Assembly: GCA_014728295.1 (NCBI GenBank) | Contig: WJLW01000089.1 | Coordinates: 1 to 64,000, forward strand | Direction: 5' to 3' | Length of the DNA: 64,000 bases | From: Chitinivibrionales bacterium | Lineage (GTDB): Bacteria > Fibrobacterota > Chitinivibrionia > Chitinivibrionales > WJKA01 | Shown here: positions 17,849 through 27,120 of the stretch, piece by piece | Layout: the number at the start of each line of letters is the position of its first letter | Numbering within the stretch: position 1 is the stretch's first letter | Position numbers and translations under genes: made by a program | The notes under the pieces: generated by a model | What the model was told of the DNA's origin: nothing | The model's input: only the letters and a program-made list of their open reading frames with translations | Database searches by the model: none

Positions 17849-17913
17849 GGTAAAATAAAACAATGGTCTTATCGATATTCCGGAGCAGCAACGGCGCACG
17901 TTTTATTTTTACC
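17849..17913. repeat. AT-rich inverted repeat before hldD
   Basis: GGTAAAATAAAAC (17849-17861) and GTTTTATTTTTACC (17900-17913) are inverted copies with one extra base, around a 38-nt loop. It lies in the divergent region between the Yip1-family gene and hldD and could be a leader hairpin, a regulator site or a small element remnant. Confidence 0.4.
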
Positions 17914-18006
17914 GGCACGGATTGCCAAGGTGCGTTTGTGCAAAAGCAAACTCTACAGACGCTACGATCAAGTTCGGAGTATCATGTTTATGAAAGGAAT
18001 GTACAG

Positions 18007-18987
18007 ATGATTGTTGTTACCGGTGGCGCCGGATTCATCGGCAGCGTCGCCGTCCACGAGCTCAACCGGCGAGGACACTCCGACATTGTTGTTGTCGATC
18101 GTCTGGGAACCGCAGAAAAGTGGAAAAATCTGGTTGGCCTGGCATATGATGATTATCTTGACAAAGAAGATTTTATTGAAAAGCTTGTTTCAAACCATTT
18201 CGGCAACGGAATCGACCTGATTCTCCACCTCGGGGCATGCAGTGCCACCACCGAACACAACGCCGATTATTTGATGGAAAACAATTACCGCTACAGTCTG
18301 CGCATCGCACAGTGGCGAAATGAACATAAGGCGACCCGACTGGTCTATGCTTCATCGGCCGCAACCTATGGAGACGGTCGCAAAGGCTACAGCGATGATG
18401 AGGCGGAGCTTGACGCACTGCGTCCGCTCAATATGTACGGCTATTCCAAACACTTGTTTGATTTGCAGGCACGCCGGCGCGGATGGCTCTCAAGCATTGT
18501 CGGTCTTAAGTACTTTAACGTATTCGGCCCGAATGAAAACCACAAAGGCGACATGCGCAGCGTGATTAACAAGGCCTATCCCCGCGTGCGCGAGCACGGA
18601 GTAATGTCGCTTTTCAAATCGTACCGCGGCGACTATCGCAACGGCGAACAGCAAAGAGACTTTATCTACGTCAAAGACGCCGTAGCCATGACCTTGTACT
18701 GTGCCGAACACGCGCAGGTCAATGGCATATACAACATCGGGACCGGGAATGCACGCAGTTGGAATGATGTCGCACATGCGCTTTTCAAGGCCGCCGGCAG
18801 AGAGCCAAAGATTACCTATATCGATATGCCCGAAACTATTCGAGACAAGTACCAGTACTTTACTCAAGCGAATATGGACAAACTGCGCAGCACCGGCTGC
18901 GATAGCACCTGCAGTCGCCTTGAAGATGCAATTGAAGATTATGTCAAAACGTATCTTTCGAAAAATGCCCTGATCGCCCAATGCTGA
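18007..18987 (+). CDS. hldD: ADP-L-glycero-D-manno-heptose 6-epimerase
   Basis: A 326-residue short-chain epimerase of the last step in making the heptose precursor for LPS inner core. The Rossmann motif GGAGFIGS opens the protein, and ASSAATYG and YGYSK carry the catalytic Ser/Thr-Tyr-Lys set. The long internal GLKYFNVFGPNE and FKSYRG segments are HldD-specific. The ATG at 18007 is chosen because 48 upstream codons do not fit the fold. It supports a diderm, heptose-LPS organism. It overlaps fapA by 7 bp. Confidence 0.95.
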   Translation: MIVVTGGAGFIGSVAVHELNRRGHSDIVVVDRLGTAEKWKNLVGLAYDDYLDKEDFIEKLVSNHFGNGIDLILHLGACSATTEHNADYLMENNYRYSLRIAQWRNEHKATRLVYASSAATYGDGRKGYSDDEAELDALRPLNMYGYSKHLFDLQARRRGWLSSIVGLKYFNVFGPNENHKGDMRSVINKAYPRVREHGVMSLFKSYRGDYRNGEQQRDFIYVKDAVAMTLYCAEHAQVNGIYNIGTGNARSWNDVAHALFKAAGREPKITYIDMPETIRDKYQYFTQANMDKLRSTGCDSTCSRLEDAIEDYVKTYLSKNALIAQC

Positions 18988-20369
18988 GGAAAGGTCGGCC
19001 ATTGTCGAAGTTTTCTATCTTGCACACTCCCGATGGTTTGAAGGGCTATTTGCTGGTGCCGGATGTCTGGTTGGTTAATTATCCCTGCGCTGAGGAGCTC
19101 GAGCAGGTACTGAACCGCCATGGCATCGTGTTCGGCATCAAACACGAAATCCTTTCCGCCATGGTTGACAAAAAAGTCTGCAATAAGCGCATCGAAGTAG
19201 CCTGCGGAAAACCGCCCCAAGCAGGCGAGGCGGGACGTATAGAAATGCTGGTCGATACATCGGCTTCCGGCAAGCCCAGAGAGCTTGAAAACGGACGCGT
19301 GGATCACAAAGACCTCAGCTATATGGTCAATGTGACCAAAGGAACACCCCTGATACGTCGCATACCGCCTCAGCCGGGTGTTCCCGGCGCCAGTGTCTTC
19401 GGCAAGGAGTTGCAACCGCCACCTCCCAAAGAGGTGCAATTTCCGGAAGGAAAAAATCTTGCTGTTGACGAACAGGACGAAAACCTTCTAATTGCGGCCT
19501 GTGACGGGGCGCTTATGCTCTACAAGAATGGCTCGATAGAAATACGCGACGAAGGCTGCATCTACGGAGACATTGACTATGCTACCGGAAATATTGAATT
19601 CGCCGGGGACCTGCGTATCAGCGGTACGGTACGCAGCGGCTTTTGCGTGGCGGTTCAGGGGAGCCTGCTCGTCGAAGGTGGCGTTGAAGATGCGCGTGTA
19701 TCGGCGGTAGGTCCGGTTGAAATCCGCGGTGGAGCCCAGGGCGGTGACCGGGGGATGCTGCAAAGCGAAAGCGACATCAGGGCAAAGCACATGCAACATA
19801 CCTCGGCACGCTGCAAAGGTAACATATCCATTGCTGAAGATGTCGTACGCTGCCGGCTGTCCGCTGCAAAACATATTCGGGCCCGCACGATAGTTGGCGG
19901 AATTATCGAAGCCGGCATCGGTGTTGAAGCTGCGGCTATTGGCTCTGAAGCAGAAGCGAAAACCGAAATTATCGTAAATGGTCCCGCTATGCTGCTGAAA
20001 CAAAAGGAAGATTTTCTCAAGCGGGTCACCCGCATTGTTCATGAAACCGGCATGGCAAAAGAAGCCGCGTATATTCTGGTAAAAGACGGAATGGACGAAC
20101 ACGGCCTCATCGATGATAGCAGCAATCAACGATTAGGCATGCTCAAAGAAAAGGTCAATCGCCTCAGGCAGGAGCGTGAGCAGGTGCAGCACGACCTGGA
20201 AACTATCGACGAAAAAATTGCCGCATACCCCGAAATGTATGTTCAGGCCGGAAAACTGTTTCCCGGCGTCAAGGTGACTATTGCCGGTGTTGAAAAGCGT
20301 ATACGCCAAGTTGCTGCGCACGTGAAATGCAGCGTGGACAATAATGAAATCGTAGTGCATCGACCGTGA
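18981..20369 (+). CDS. FapA family protein (DUF342, flagellar assembly protein A)
   Basis: A 462-residue protein. An N-terminal region of about 150 residues leads into DUF342, a right-handed beta-helix-like run of short strands (VRSGFCVAVQGSLLVEGGV, IRGGAQGGD and similar), then a coiled coil at about 370-420 and a C-terminal beta segment. FapA-type proteins are linked to flagellar placement or assembly in Vibrio and to polymer-forming repeats. It overlaps the end of hldD by 7 bp and lies with fliN and an FlgN-like gene, which supports a flagellar role. Confidence 0.85.
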   Translation: MLRKGRPLSKFSILHTPDGLKGYLLVPDVWLVNYPCAEELEQVLNRHGIVFGIKHEILSAMVDKKVCNKRIEVACGKPPQAGEAGRIEMLVDTSASGKPRELENGRVDHKDLSYMVNVTKGTPLIRRIPPQPGVPGASVFGKELQPPPPKEVQFPEGKNLAVDEQDENLLIAACDGALMLYKNGSIEIRDEGCIYGDIDYATGNIEFAGDLRISGTVRSGFCVAVQGSLLVEGGVEDARVSAVGPVEIRGGAQGGDRGMLQSESDIRAKHMQHTSARCKGNISIAEDVVRCRLSAAKHIRARTIVGGIIEAGIGVEAAAIGSEAEAKTEIIVNGPAMLLKQKEDFLKRVTRIVHETGMAKEAAYILVKDGMDEHGLIDDSSNQRLGMLKEKVNRLRQEREQVQHDLETIDEKIAAYPEMYVQAGKLFPGVKVTIAGVEKRIRQVAAHVKCSVDNNEIVVHRP

Positions 20370-20452
20370 ATTACCTTGTATGAGAGTTGAGAACATGTCA
20401 TATTTTGTAAGTGCAGGCCTCTGCAAGCGCCCCAAACCGAAGGGAGTGTTCT

Positions 20453-22444
20453 ATGATCCGGTTATCTATCCCTCTCCTGCAGATCTGCGTTTTATCCTGC
20501 GCTATAGTCGGCACGGTTTCTTCGGTTGATTGTGAGGAATCCGGAGATTATATACATTTTCGGCTGGGCGTAAAATATAAACGCGAGCAGAAGCACGATC
20601 TGGCAATAGAAGAGTTCCGCAAGGTCTTGTCGGCTTATCCCGATAATTATAATGCGTATATGCACCTGGCTGAGATTCGCAAAGCGCAGGGGCGGCCGCG
20701 GCTTGTTATCTACAACCTGAAAAAAGCGCTTGCCTACAATCCCGGCTGGGGACGCGCACATAAATTGCTTGCCGAAGCTTATGAAAGCGATCGCCAATTT
20801 CAAAAAGCGATTATGGAGCTGCAGCTTTATCAACAAACCTGCGACCCGGCGGAACGAGATGAAGTACAGAAAAAAATTTCTGCCCTGATACAGAAAGTAA
20901 CCGGCAAAGCTCCTCAGACTCAGTCCGAAAGCAGCACGAGCACCGGGCAGAAAGCCCGAACCGACGATACACCTCAAAAAAAATCAGCCTCGCGTAAAGC
21001 AATTGAGCGGGATCCTGTTGAAAAAGCGCTCGAGGGCTACAAGCCGCCGGCCGGACCCAAACCGAAATCACGCGCTGAAAAGGCATTTGAAGAGGGGGTG
21101 CGTTTATACAGCGAGCGGGATTTTTCCGGTTCAATCGCTCAATTGCGCAGATGTCTCTCTCTGCAGCCGGGCCATCCCGGAGCGTACTACTATGCCGGGC
21201 TCATTCGGCGTCGCAAAGGGCAAAACGATATGGCCAAGATCAATTTCAGCCGGGCCATCGCGTATCCTGAAATGGGGTACAACGCACATTTCTATCTTGG
21301 CAAAATTTATGGCGAAGACAAAGAGTTCGGCAAAGGTATTTTTCATCTTAAAAAGTACCTGGCCCAGACCGACTACGAAGCCGGAAAAGAAGAAGCTCGA
21401 GATTTGATTGCAAAATATGAGCTTGCGCTGCGTCAGGTCAGCGATACCGTTACGGTTGTCGATGTCAAATCAATTGCCCGCGAGGATCTCAAAAAAGAAG
21501 TCGGTGCAGTCAAACCGCCTGTCCCGCTTGCCCCGCTTGAGGTCAGTATCGATTCGCTTCTCAGCATGGTGATTGTTGATACCCTGACCGATCCCGGACA
21601 GGCAATGCTTATCGGTGTTCGCAAATTTCTGGATGGTGAATATGACAATGCTATCAAAGCATTCAAAAATGCCCAGGCAGATTACCCAACCAGCAATGTG
21701 GGTGTGCATTGCATGTATAATATCGGAATTTGCTATCTGAAGCTCAGGCTGTTTGACAATGCCCTGAATCAGTTCGAACAGGTCCTTTCGCGCTACGGCA
21801 AACACAAGCTTGCCGCGCAGAGTCTTTTTCTGCGGGCGCTGTCGTTTCTGGAGAAGGGGGAGTCACAATCCGCCCAGAAATATTTCCGGCTTTTTATCCG
21901 CAAGCATTCCGGCCATGCCTGGAAGCCAAAGGCATTCGAAAAGCTCGGCGATGCCTATCTCGATCTTGAGCAGCAGCGCAAAGCGATCGATGCCTTTCTG
22001 CAGGCGGCAAAAATTGCACGAAATGACCGGGATAAAATCTATGCGCTTTTCAAAGCCGGAAATGCATACACCGAAATCAGCAATCCGTCCAGAGCGATCG
22101 ATGCCTTTCAGTCGATTATCGACATAGGGAAAAAGCGCAGTATTTATGTGCGGGTGCCCGATTCTTACTATAAAATTGCCGATCATTATTACCGCGAAAA
22201 AAAATACGATCTCTCGCTCAAATATTATAACGACGTTACCCGCGCCTATCCCCGATTCCAGGAAACGCCGTGGGGGCTTTTTCAAATGGGAAATATCTAC
22301 AAGCAACAGAAGAAATTCGATAAAGCGGTAAAAATGTATCAGCAGGTGTTGAGCGATTATCCGCAAGACTACTGGGCGCGCCAGGCTCGCTGGAAAATGG
22401 AAGACGCCCGCTGGGAACATGAGTATAAGAACGTATTCAAATAA
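20453..22444 (+). CDS. Exported tetratricopeptide-repeat protein
   Basis: A 663-residue protein with an N-terminal signal peptide (about 1-26). Two TPR blocks (about 30-150 and 210-340) are separated by a Lys/Ser/Gln-rich linker. After another linker a longer block of TPR or Sel1-like repeats runs from about 400 to the end, with YbgF/BamD-style FDNAL..F..VL..Y units. It probably scaffolds envelope complexes. The ATG at 20453 has AGGGAG upstream. It sits between fapA and the FlgN-like gene and may belong to that operon. Confidence 0.85.
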   Translation: MIRLSIPLLQICVLSCAIVGTVSSVDCEESGDYIHFRLGVKYKREQKHDLAIEEFRKVLSAYPDNYNAYMHLAEIRKAQGRPRLVIYNLKKALAYNPGWGRAHKLLAEAYESDRQFQKAIMELQLYQQTCDPAERDEVQKKISALIQKVTGKAPQTQSESSTSTGQKARTDDTPQKKSASRKAIERDPVEKALEGYKPPAGPKPKSRAEKAFEEGVRLYSERDFSGSIAQLRRCLSLQPGHPGAYYYAGLIRRRKGQNDMAKINFSRAIAYPEMGYNAHFYLGKIYGEDKEFGKGIFHLKKYLAQTDYEAGKEEARDLIAKYELALRQVSDTVTVVDVKSIAREDLKKEVGAVKPPVPLAPLEVSIDSLLSMVIVDTLTDPGQAMLIGVRKFLDGEYDNAIKAFKNAQADYPTSNVGVHCMYNIGICYLKLRLFDNALNQFEQVLSRYGKHKLAAQSLFLRALSFLEKGESQSAQKYFRLFIRKHSGHAWKPKAFEKLGDAYLDLEQQRKAIDAFLQAAKIARNDRDKIYALFKAGNAYTEISNPSRAIDAFQSIIDIGKKRSIYVRVPDSYYKIADHYYREKKYDLSLKYYNDVTRAYPRFQETPWGLFQMGNIYKQQKKFDKAVKMYQQVLSDYPQDYWARQARWKMEDARWEHEYKNVFK

Positions 22445-22484
22445 TTGCTTCTCTATTTGCCTGTGACAATGCACGGTGGCTTGT

Positions 22485-22871
22485 ATGAATGAGACTAAGA
22501 GCGATACGCTTGTTGAAGAGCTAATCGGCTCGTATGAACAGCAACTCGATTGGTATCGGGAATTGAATCAAATGGTACAGAAGGCATTGAGTACCATGGT
22601 ACTTTCTCGGGGTGATATCAGTTCTTTGCTGACGGTATTGCAGAGAAAACAGAGGCTCATGGAGCAGATAACTGCAGAACGGGATTCAATAACCAGCCAG
22701 ATAGCATTCTGGCAGGAGCATAAAGCCACGATTCCCAATTCAGACCGGACCGCATATCTCAACAGCTTGCTCGAGAAGACGGCCCGGTTAATCGAATCGT
22801 TTTTGGATAATGAAACCCAGATACAAAAGCATCTCGAACATCTGATGAACAGCAGTCAGGTCAAACGGTGA
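22485..22871 (+). CDS. FlgN-like flagellar chaperone (tentative)
   Basis: A 128-residue, almost wholly helical protein with long heptad-rich stretches (LLTVLQRKQRLMEQITAERD), matching the size and pattern of FlgN/FliT-type export chaperones that bind hook-associated proteins. Identity is by pattern and context only. The ATG at 22485 is used; a GTG 9 bases upstream is possible. Its TGA overlaps the GTG of the next kinase gene. Confidence 0.55.
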   Translation: MNETKSDTLVEELIGSYEQQLDWYRELNQMVQKALSTMVLSRGDISSLLTVLQRKQRLMEQITAERDSITSQIAFWQEHKATIPNSDRTAYLNSLLEKTARLIESFLDNETQIQKHLEHLMNSSQVKR

Positions 22872-24133
22872 GTCTCCCGTCCCGCTTAGACAAAAAATCG
22901 CATGATGTAAACATGAGCGAAGTCTTGCAAAAGGCTTTTGAGGAGTTTCAGGTTCGGGCCGAAAAACTCAGTCAGGCGTATGAGGCCATGCAGGCCGATT
23001 TTAAAAATGTCAACCTGGAGCTGGATAGGAAAAACGCCGAGCTTGCATTGAGTCTGCGCAGTCAGCAGGAGATGCAAACCTATCTGAACAGTATCCTCGA
23101 GAGCATGCACAACGGCGTCATCGGCATTGACACGAGCGGCAAAATCACGCAGTTTAACCGGGCTGCGTCCGAAATTACCGGTTATGCTACCGGTGAGGTA
23201 GTTCATGGCGATTACCGTAACATCTTTGCCGCAAAGCCCGACCAGGCGTTGTCGTTGCTTGACACACTTGAAAAGGGCAAGGAGCATAAGCGCGACGAAA
23301 AGGTCATCTGGCACAAAGATGGCCATCCGGTGCCGGTATCGATGCAGACCGCCCTGCTCAAAGATGTCGACGGAGCACTGCTGGGAGCTGTTGAGATTTT
23401 TTCGGACATCTCGCGTATCAAGGCCATGGAGCAGGAGATGCAGCGGACCAAACGACTGGCCGTGCTGGGCGAAATGGCAGCAACGGTTGCGCATGAGATA
23501 CGAAATCCGCTGGGTGCCATGGGCGTATGGGCCGGGCTGCTCGAACGCGATCTGGAGCCCGAAGACCAACGCCGCAAAACGGTCAATCGTATCACCGAGG
23601 GGCTGGGGCGGTTGAATCGTATCGTGTCCAATCTGCTGGTCTACAGCCGTCCTATCCGTGCAAGTCTGCGGGAAGTCGACCTGGCCCTGCTGCTTGATGA
23701 GATAATTGACTTTGTACAAATTGAGGTTGAGCGCCTGGGACAGGATGTTGCGATCGTCAAAGCATGGGATAAAGCTTCACCCGCTGTGGTCATGGCCGAT
23801 CCGGAAAAGCTGCAGCAGGTGGTCATGAACCTGTGCCTGAATGCCGTGCAAGCGATGCATGACGGCGGAGCCCTGACCGTCGGGCTGGAACGTTCAACGC
23901 GTGAATTTGCCGACTATACGCACTTCAGCATCGCCGATACCGGCAGCGGCATCGAAAAAGAAAAGTTGGAGAAAATATTCGATCCATTCTTTACGACCAA
24001 AGAAAACGGTACCGGGCTCGGACTTGCTATCGTCAAGAAAATAATCGAATTTCATTCGGGTTTTATCCGCATTCACAGTGACGTCGGTAACGGAACGGCC
24101 GTGAGCGTGTTTCTACCGGGCAAGAATGCATAG
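22868..24133 (+). CDS. NtrB-type PAS histidine kinase (probable FleS/FlrB-like)
   Basis: A 421-residue soluble kinase. A coiled coil (about 20-70) precedes a PAS domain (about 72-185), HisKA with His209 in TVAHEIRNPLG, and a full HATPase domain: N box NLCLNAVQAM, DTGSGI, FDPFFTTKENGTGLGLAI. It should phosphorylate the NtrC-type regulator encoded 14 bp downstream. GTG start, overlapping the FlgN-like gene by 4 bp. The context resembles FleS/FleR or FlrB/FlrC pairs that control mid-class flagellar genes, which is inference. Confidence 0.92.
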   Translation: MSLPSRLDKKSHDVNMSEVLQKAFEEFQVRAEKLSQAYEAMQADFKNVNLELDRKNAELALSLRSQQEMQTYLNSILESMHNGVIGIDTSGKITQFNRAASEITGYATGEVVHGDYRNIFAAKPDQALSLLDTLEKGKEHKRDEKVIWHKDGHPVPVSMQTALLKDVDGALLGAVEIFSDISRIKAMEQEMQRTKRLAVLGEMAATVAHEIRNPLGAMGVWAGLLERDLEPEDQRRKTVNRITEGLGRLNRIVSNLLVYSRPIRASLREVDLALLLDEIIDFVQIEVERLGQDVAIVKAWDKASPAVVMADPEKLQQVVMNLCLNAVQAMHDGGALTVGLERSTREFADYTHFSIADTGSGIEKEKLEKIFDPFFTTKENGTGLGLAIVKKIIEFHSGFIRIHSDVGNGTAVSVFLPGKNA

Positions 24134-24147
24134 CATCGGAAAGCAGT

Positions 24148-25503
24148 ATGGAACAGAAGCGCATTTTAGTGGTCGATGATGACAGCCTTTTCCGCGATTC
24201 GATTGTCGAAATTCTCAGGCGCAAAAACCTTGCTGTTGATGACGCTCCGGATGGCCCCCGGGCGCTTGAGCTTTTCAACGCCACCTCATATGATCTCGTC
24301 ATCTCGGATATGAAAATGCCCGGCATGAGCGGCATTGAGCTGCTCGAGCAGATTCGTTTGCTTGACAAAGAGATTCCATGTCTTATTATTACCGCCTACG
24401 GAGATGTCCACACCGCCGTGGATGCCATGAAAAAGAAAGCAAATGATTACATTCAGAAGTCCGACAACTTGCTGATCGAACTGGAGATGAATGTTGACCG
24501 CCTGTTGGAGTATCGCGATCTGGTAGCCGAAAACCGGCAGCTCAAATCGGCCTTGCAGGAGCATTATTCGTATGTCGGTTCAACAGCATCAATTAAGGAA
24601 ATTCGTTTGCTGGTAGAGAAGATTGCCGAAAGCCGTTCCACCGTGTTGATTTCGGGAGAATCCGGAACCGGCAAGGAACTGGTTGCCCGCTCTATTCATT
24701 ATCTCAGCCCACGCAAGGGAGCTTCTTTTGTAAAAGTAAATTGCGCCGCCATGCCTGAAGGACTGATCGAGTCCGAACTCTTCGGGCATGAAAAGGGCGC
24801 CTTTACCGGTGCGATTAAGCGCAAATCGGGGCATTTTGAACTGGCCTCAGGCGGAACGCTGTTGCTTGACGAGATCGGTGAAATGCCGATGAATGTGCAG
24901 GCCAAGCTGTTGCGTGTGCTGCAGGAGCGCGAAATCAACAAAGTCGGCGGAGACAGTCCGGTACCGATTGACGTACGCATAATTGCCACTACCAATCGTC
25001 GCCTCGAACAGGAAGTAGCCCAAGGACGCTTCCGGGAAGATCTCTACTATCGCCTTGACGTATTTCACATTAAAATGCCGTCGCTGCGGGAGCGCAAAGA
25101 AGATATCAATCTGCTTGCCGATCACTTCATTACCAAATACAACAAAGAGAACGGCTATAGCGTTGAAGGTCTGGGTGACGGGGCTCTGGATGTCCTGCTG
25201 GCACAGGGGTGGCCCGGTAATATTCGCCAACTTGAGAATACGATTGAGCGGGCGGTTGTCCTTACTCAGACGGGATTGATCGACGGCGCCGTGCTGCAGG
25301 CGCGATCGGTACTACATCCCGGCAGAGGTGAGTTTGAATTCAAAGCCGGCTTGACAATAGCCCAGGCCGAACGGGAACTCATAATCAAAACCCTCGATCA
25401 TTGTGACAATAATCGCACGAAAGCCGCCCAGATCCTCGATATTTCAATCCGTACTCTGCGCAATAAGCTGCATGAATATGCCGCCTCCGGTGGGGGCGAA
25501 TAG
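24148..25503 (+). CDS. NtrC-family sigma-54 response regulator
   Basis: A 451-residue regulator with receiver domain (phospho-acceptor Asp54 in ISDMKMPG), AAA+ domain (Walker A GESGTGKE, GAFTGA loop for sigma-54 contact, Walker B LLLDEIGEMP) and a C-terminal Fis-type helix-turn-helix. The intact GAFTGA means it should activate sigma-54 promoters. No sigma-54 site is obvious to me in the window. It is partnered with the kinase just upstream. Confidence 0.95.
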   Translation: MEQKRILVVDDDSLFRDSIVEILRRKNLAVDDAPDGPRALELFNATSYDLVISDMKMPGMSGIELLEQIRLLDKEIPCLIITAYGDVHTAVDAMKKKANDYIQKSDNLLIELEMNVDRLLEYRDLVAENRQLKSALQEHYSYVGSTASIKEIRLLVEKIAESRSTVLISGESGTGKELVARSIHYLSPRKGASFVKVNCAAMPEGLIESELFGHEKGAFTGAIKRKSGHFELASGGTLLLDEIGEMPMNVQAKLLRVLQEREINKVGGDSPVPIDVRIIATTNRRLEQEVAQGRFREDLYYRLDVFHIKMPSLRERKEDINLLADHFITKYNKENGYSVEGLGDGALDVLLAQGWPGNIRQLENTIERAVVLTQTGLIDGAVLQARSVLHPGRGEFEFKAGLTIAQAERELIIKTLDHCDNNRTKAAQILDISIRTLRNKLHEYAASGGGE

Positions 25504-25528
25504 CCGCTTGAAATCACCGTGCTCATCC

Positions 25529-25557
25529 TTGACACGTCCCGGTGGTTACGATATTAT
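25529..25557 (+). promoter_or_regulatory. Near-consensus sigma-70 promoter before the HAMP-GGDEF gene
   Basis: TTGACA (25529-25534), 17-bp spacer, TATTAT (25552-25557). It gives the GGDEF/TPR pair its own transcription start, separate from the kinase-regulator operon. Confidence 0.78.
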
Positions 25558-25593
25558 ATAAGTGACTTGCTTGGAAGGCGCCGTGAATAGAGG

Positions 25594-27114
25594 GTGTTGA
25601 GCCGAGTAAGCGAACCCGCACCGCCTTCAACCGGGGATGAAAAAATCCAGATGGCACGATTCAGCACCAAATCCATCGTTTTCAAGACGGTTACCATTTA
25701 CATATTCGTTACTATTTTGAATGTGACCATTTTCAATATAATGGTGTTTGTCAATCAGACGGAGCTTATCAGTGATAATGCCATATTGAGCAGCCAGCAC
25801 AAGGGTTCCGCGCTCAAATATCGGATCGACAATATCATTGAAAATGATAAGCAGTTGTCCGAAGTTATTGTGAATAAAATCGTCAAAGAAGCAAAAGCGC
25901 TGGGGATCAATGATTTGACATTGTTCAGCGAAGGCGGCAAAGTTTTTGTCGATATTAAAAGCGCAGAAGCTACAGCAAAGCAAAAGGCGGATATAAACGA
26001 TTATAAAATGATACACAAGGCTATAGCCAAGCGCAGTTTTGAAGACCGGCTTTTCTTTCATCGTATCAACAAAAGCAACAAAACCATCGATTTGTACATC
26101 CCCTTTACCTATGAAACCGAGAAGATTGGTGTCAGCTTCATCCGTCTGGCCATGAAAGACATCGACCGGGCAATGCGCAACCTGCTGTATCAGTGCCTGT
26201 TTATTGCCGTATTGATAATTGTCATTCACCTGATATTTGCCTGGCTGCTGTCGAAAATGATCCTGATCCCGCTCCGGCAGCTTAACGAGGCAACACAGTC
26301 TATTGCCCAGGGGGAGCTTGACATTCGTGTTCCAATCGTACGCGACGATGAAATCGGGCGGCTGGCATCGTCATTCAATGAGATGAGTGTCGCTCTGCAA
26401 CGTATGCGGGATGAGGCAAAAGGCGCAAACCCACTGACCGGTCTGCCGGGCAATGTCACCATTGCCAAATATATCGACGATTCACTCGCTGCGGGAAGAT
26501 GTATCTCCGTACTCTATTGCGATCTTGACAATTTCAAAGCATATAACGATAAATACGGCTTTACCAAGGGTGACGAAGCCATCTTGTATACCCGCGATTG
26601 CCTGTTGACGGTTGCCAAGCGTCGCGATATGCAGAATATCTTTGTCGGTCATGAGGGTGGCGATGATTTTGTCGTGGTATCCGCCTTTGAATACTGGGAA
26701 CCGTTTTGTAAGGCGTTTGTAACCACCTTCGATCGCGGAATCTATCAATTTTACAATGGCGTTGATGCACGCAACGGTTTCATTGAGTCGATTAACCGAC
26801 GTGGTGAGCGTCAACGTTTTCCCCTTATGTCAATATCAATTGCCGTAGTATCCAACAAAATGAGACCCTTCAGAAGGCATGCGGAAATGATCCAGGTCGC
26901 CGCAGAGGTAAAAAAACATGTTAAAAGCATGGACGGTTCATGCTATGCCATCGACCGGCGCACCGGATCGATCAGTCCAACCCAGAAATATGCCGTTGGT
27001 CAGCATCAGGGCGCACAACCCGCGCCCCCCCCCCAACCGCGGCAGCGAGCGGCTGCCGGCCCGGCGCAGCAACAAGCCGACCCGCACCAGCAGAGCATTC
27101 CCCCGCACCGCTAA
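25594..27114 (+). CDS. Membrane HAMP-GGDEF protein with proline/glutamine tail
   Basis: A 506-residue inner-membrane signalling protein. Membrane segment at about 28-50, periplasmic sensor of about 150 residues, second membrane segment at about 200-222, HAMP domain (to about 275) and a GGDEF domain. The signature reads GGDDF rather than GGDEF, so diguanylate cyclase activity is uncertain. The C-terminal ~35 residues are rich in Pro, Gln and Ala and contain a ten-C tract. The first start is GTG at 25594; the ATG at 25651 (MARFSTKS) is an equally reasonable start and lies closer to the membrane segment. Confidence 0.82.
   Translation: MLSRVSEPAPPSTGDEKIQMARFSTKSIVFKTVTIYIFVTILNVTIFNIMVFVNQTELISDNAILSSQHKGSALKYRIDNIIENDKQLSEVIVNKIVKEAKALGINDLTLFSEGGKVFVDIKSAEATAKQKADINDYKMIHKAIAKRSFEDRLFFHRINKSNKTIDLYIPFTYETEKIGVSFIRLAMKDIDRAMRNLLYQCLFIAVLIIVIHLIFAWLLSKMILIPLRQLNEATQSIAQGELDIRVPIVRDDEIGRLASSFNEMSVALQRMRDEAKGANPLTGLPGNVTIAKYIDDSLAAGRCISVLYCDLDNFKAYNDKYGFTKGDEAILYTRDCLLTVAKRRDMQNIFVGHEGGDDFVVVSAFEYWEPFCKAFVTTFDRGIYQFYNGVDARNGFIESINRRGERQRFPLMSISIAVVSNKMRPFRRHAEMIQVAAEVKKHVKSMDGSCYAIDRRTGSISPTQKYAVGQHQGAQPAPPPQPRQRAAAGPAQQQADPHQQSIPPHR
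27025..27034 (+). repeat. C10 mononucleotide tract inside the GGDEF gene
   Basis: Ten consecutive C residues encode Pro codons near the C-terminus. Losing one C would shift reading to a frame that ends with TGA at 27122-27124, overlapping the next gene's ATG (27121) as ATGA. It is either a slippage-prone site or a base-count error in the assembly. Confidence 0.7.
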
Positions 27115-27120
27115 ATACTT

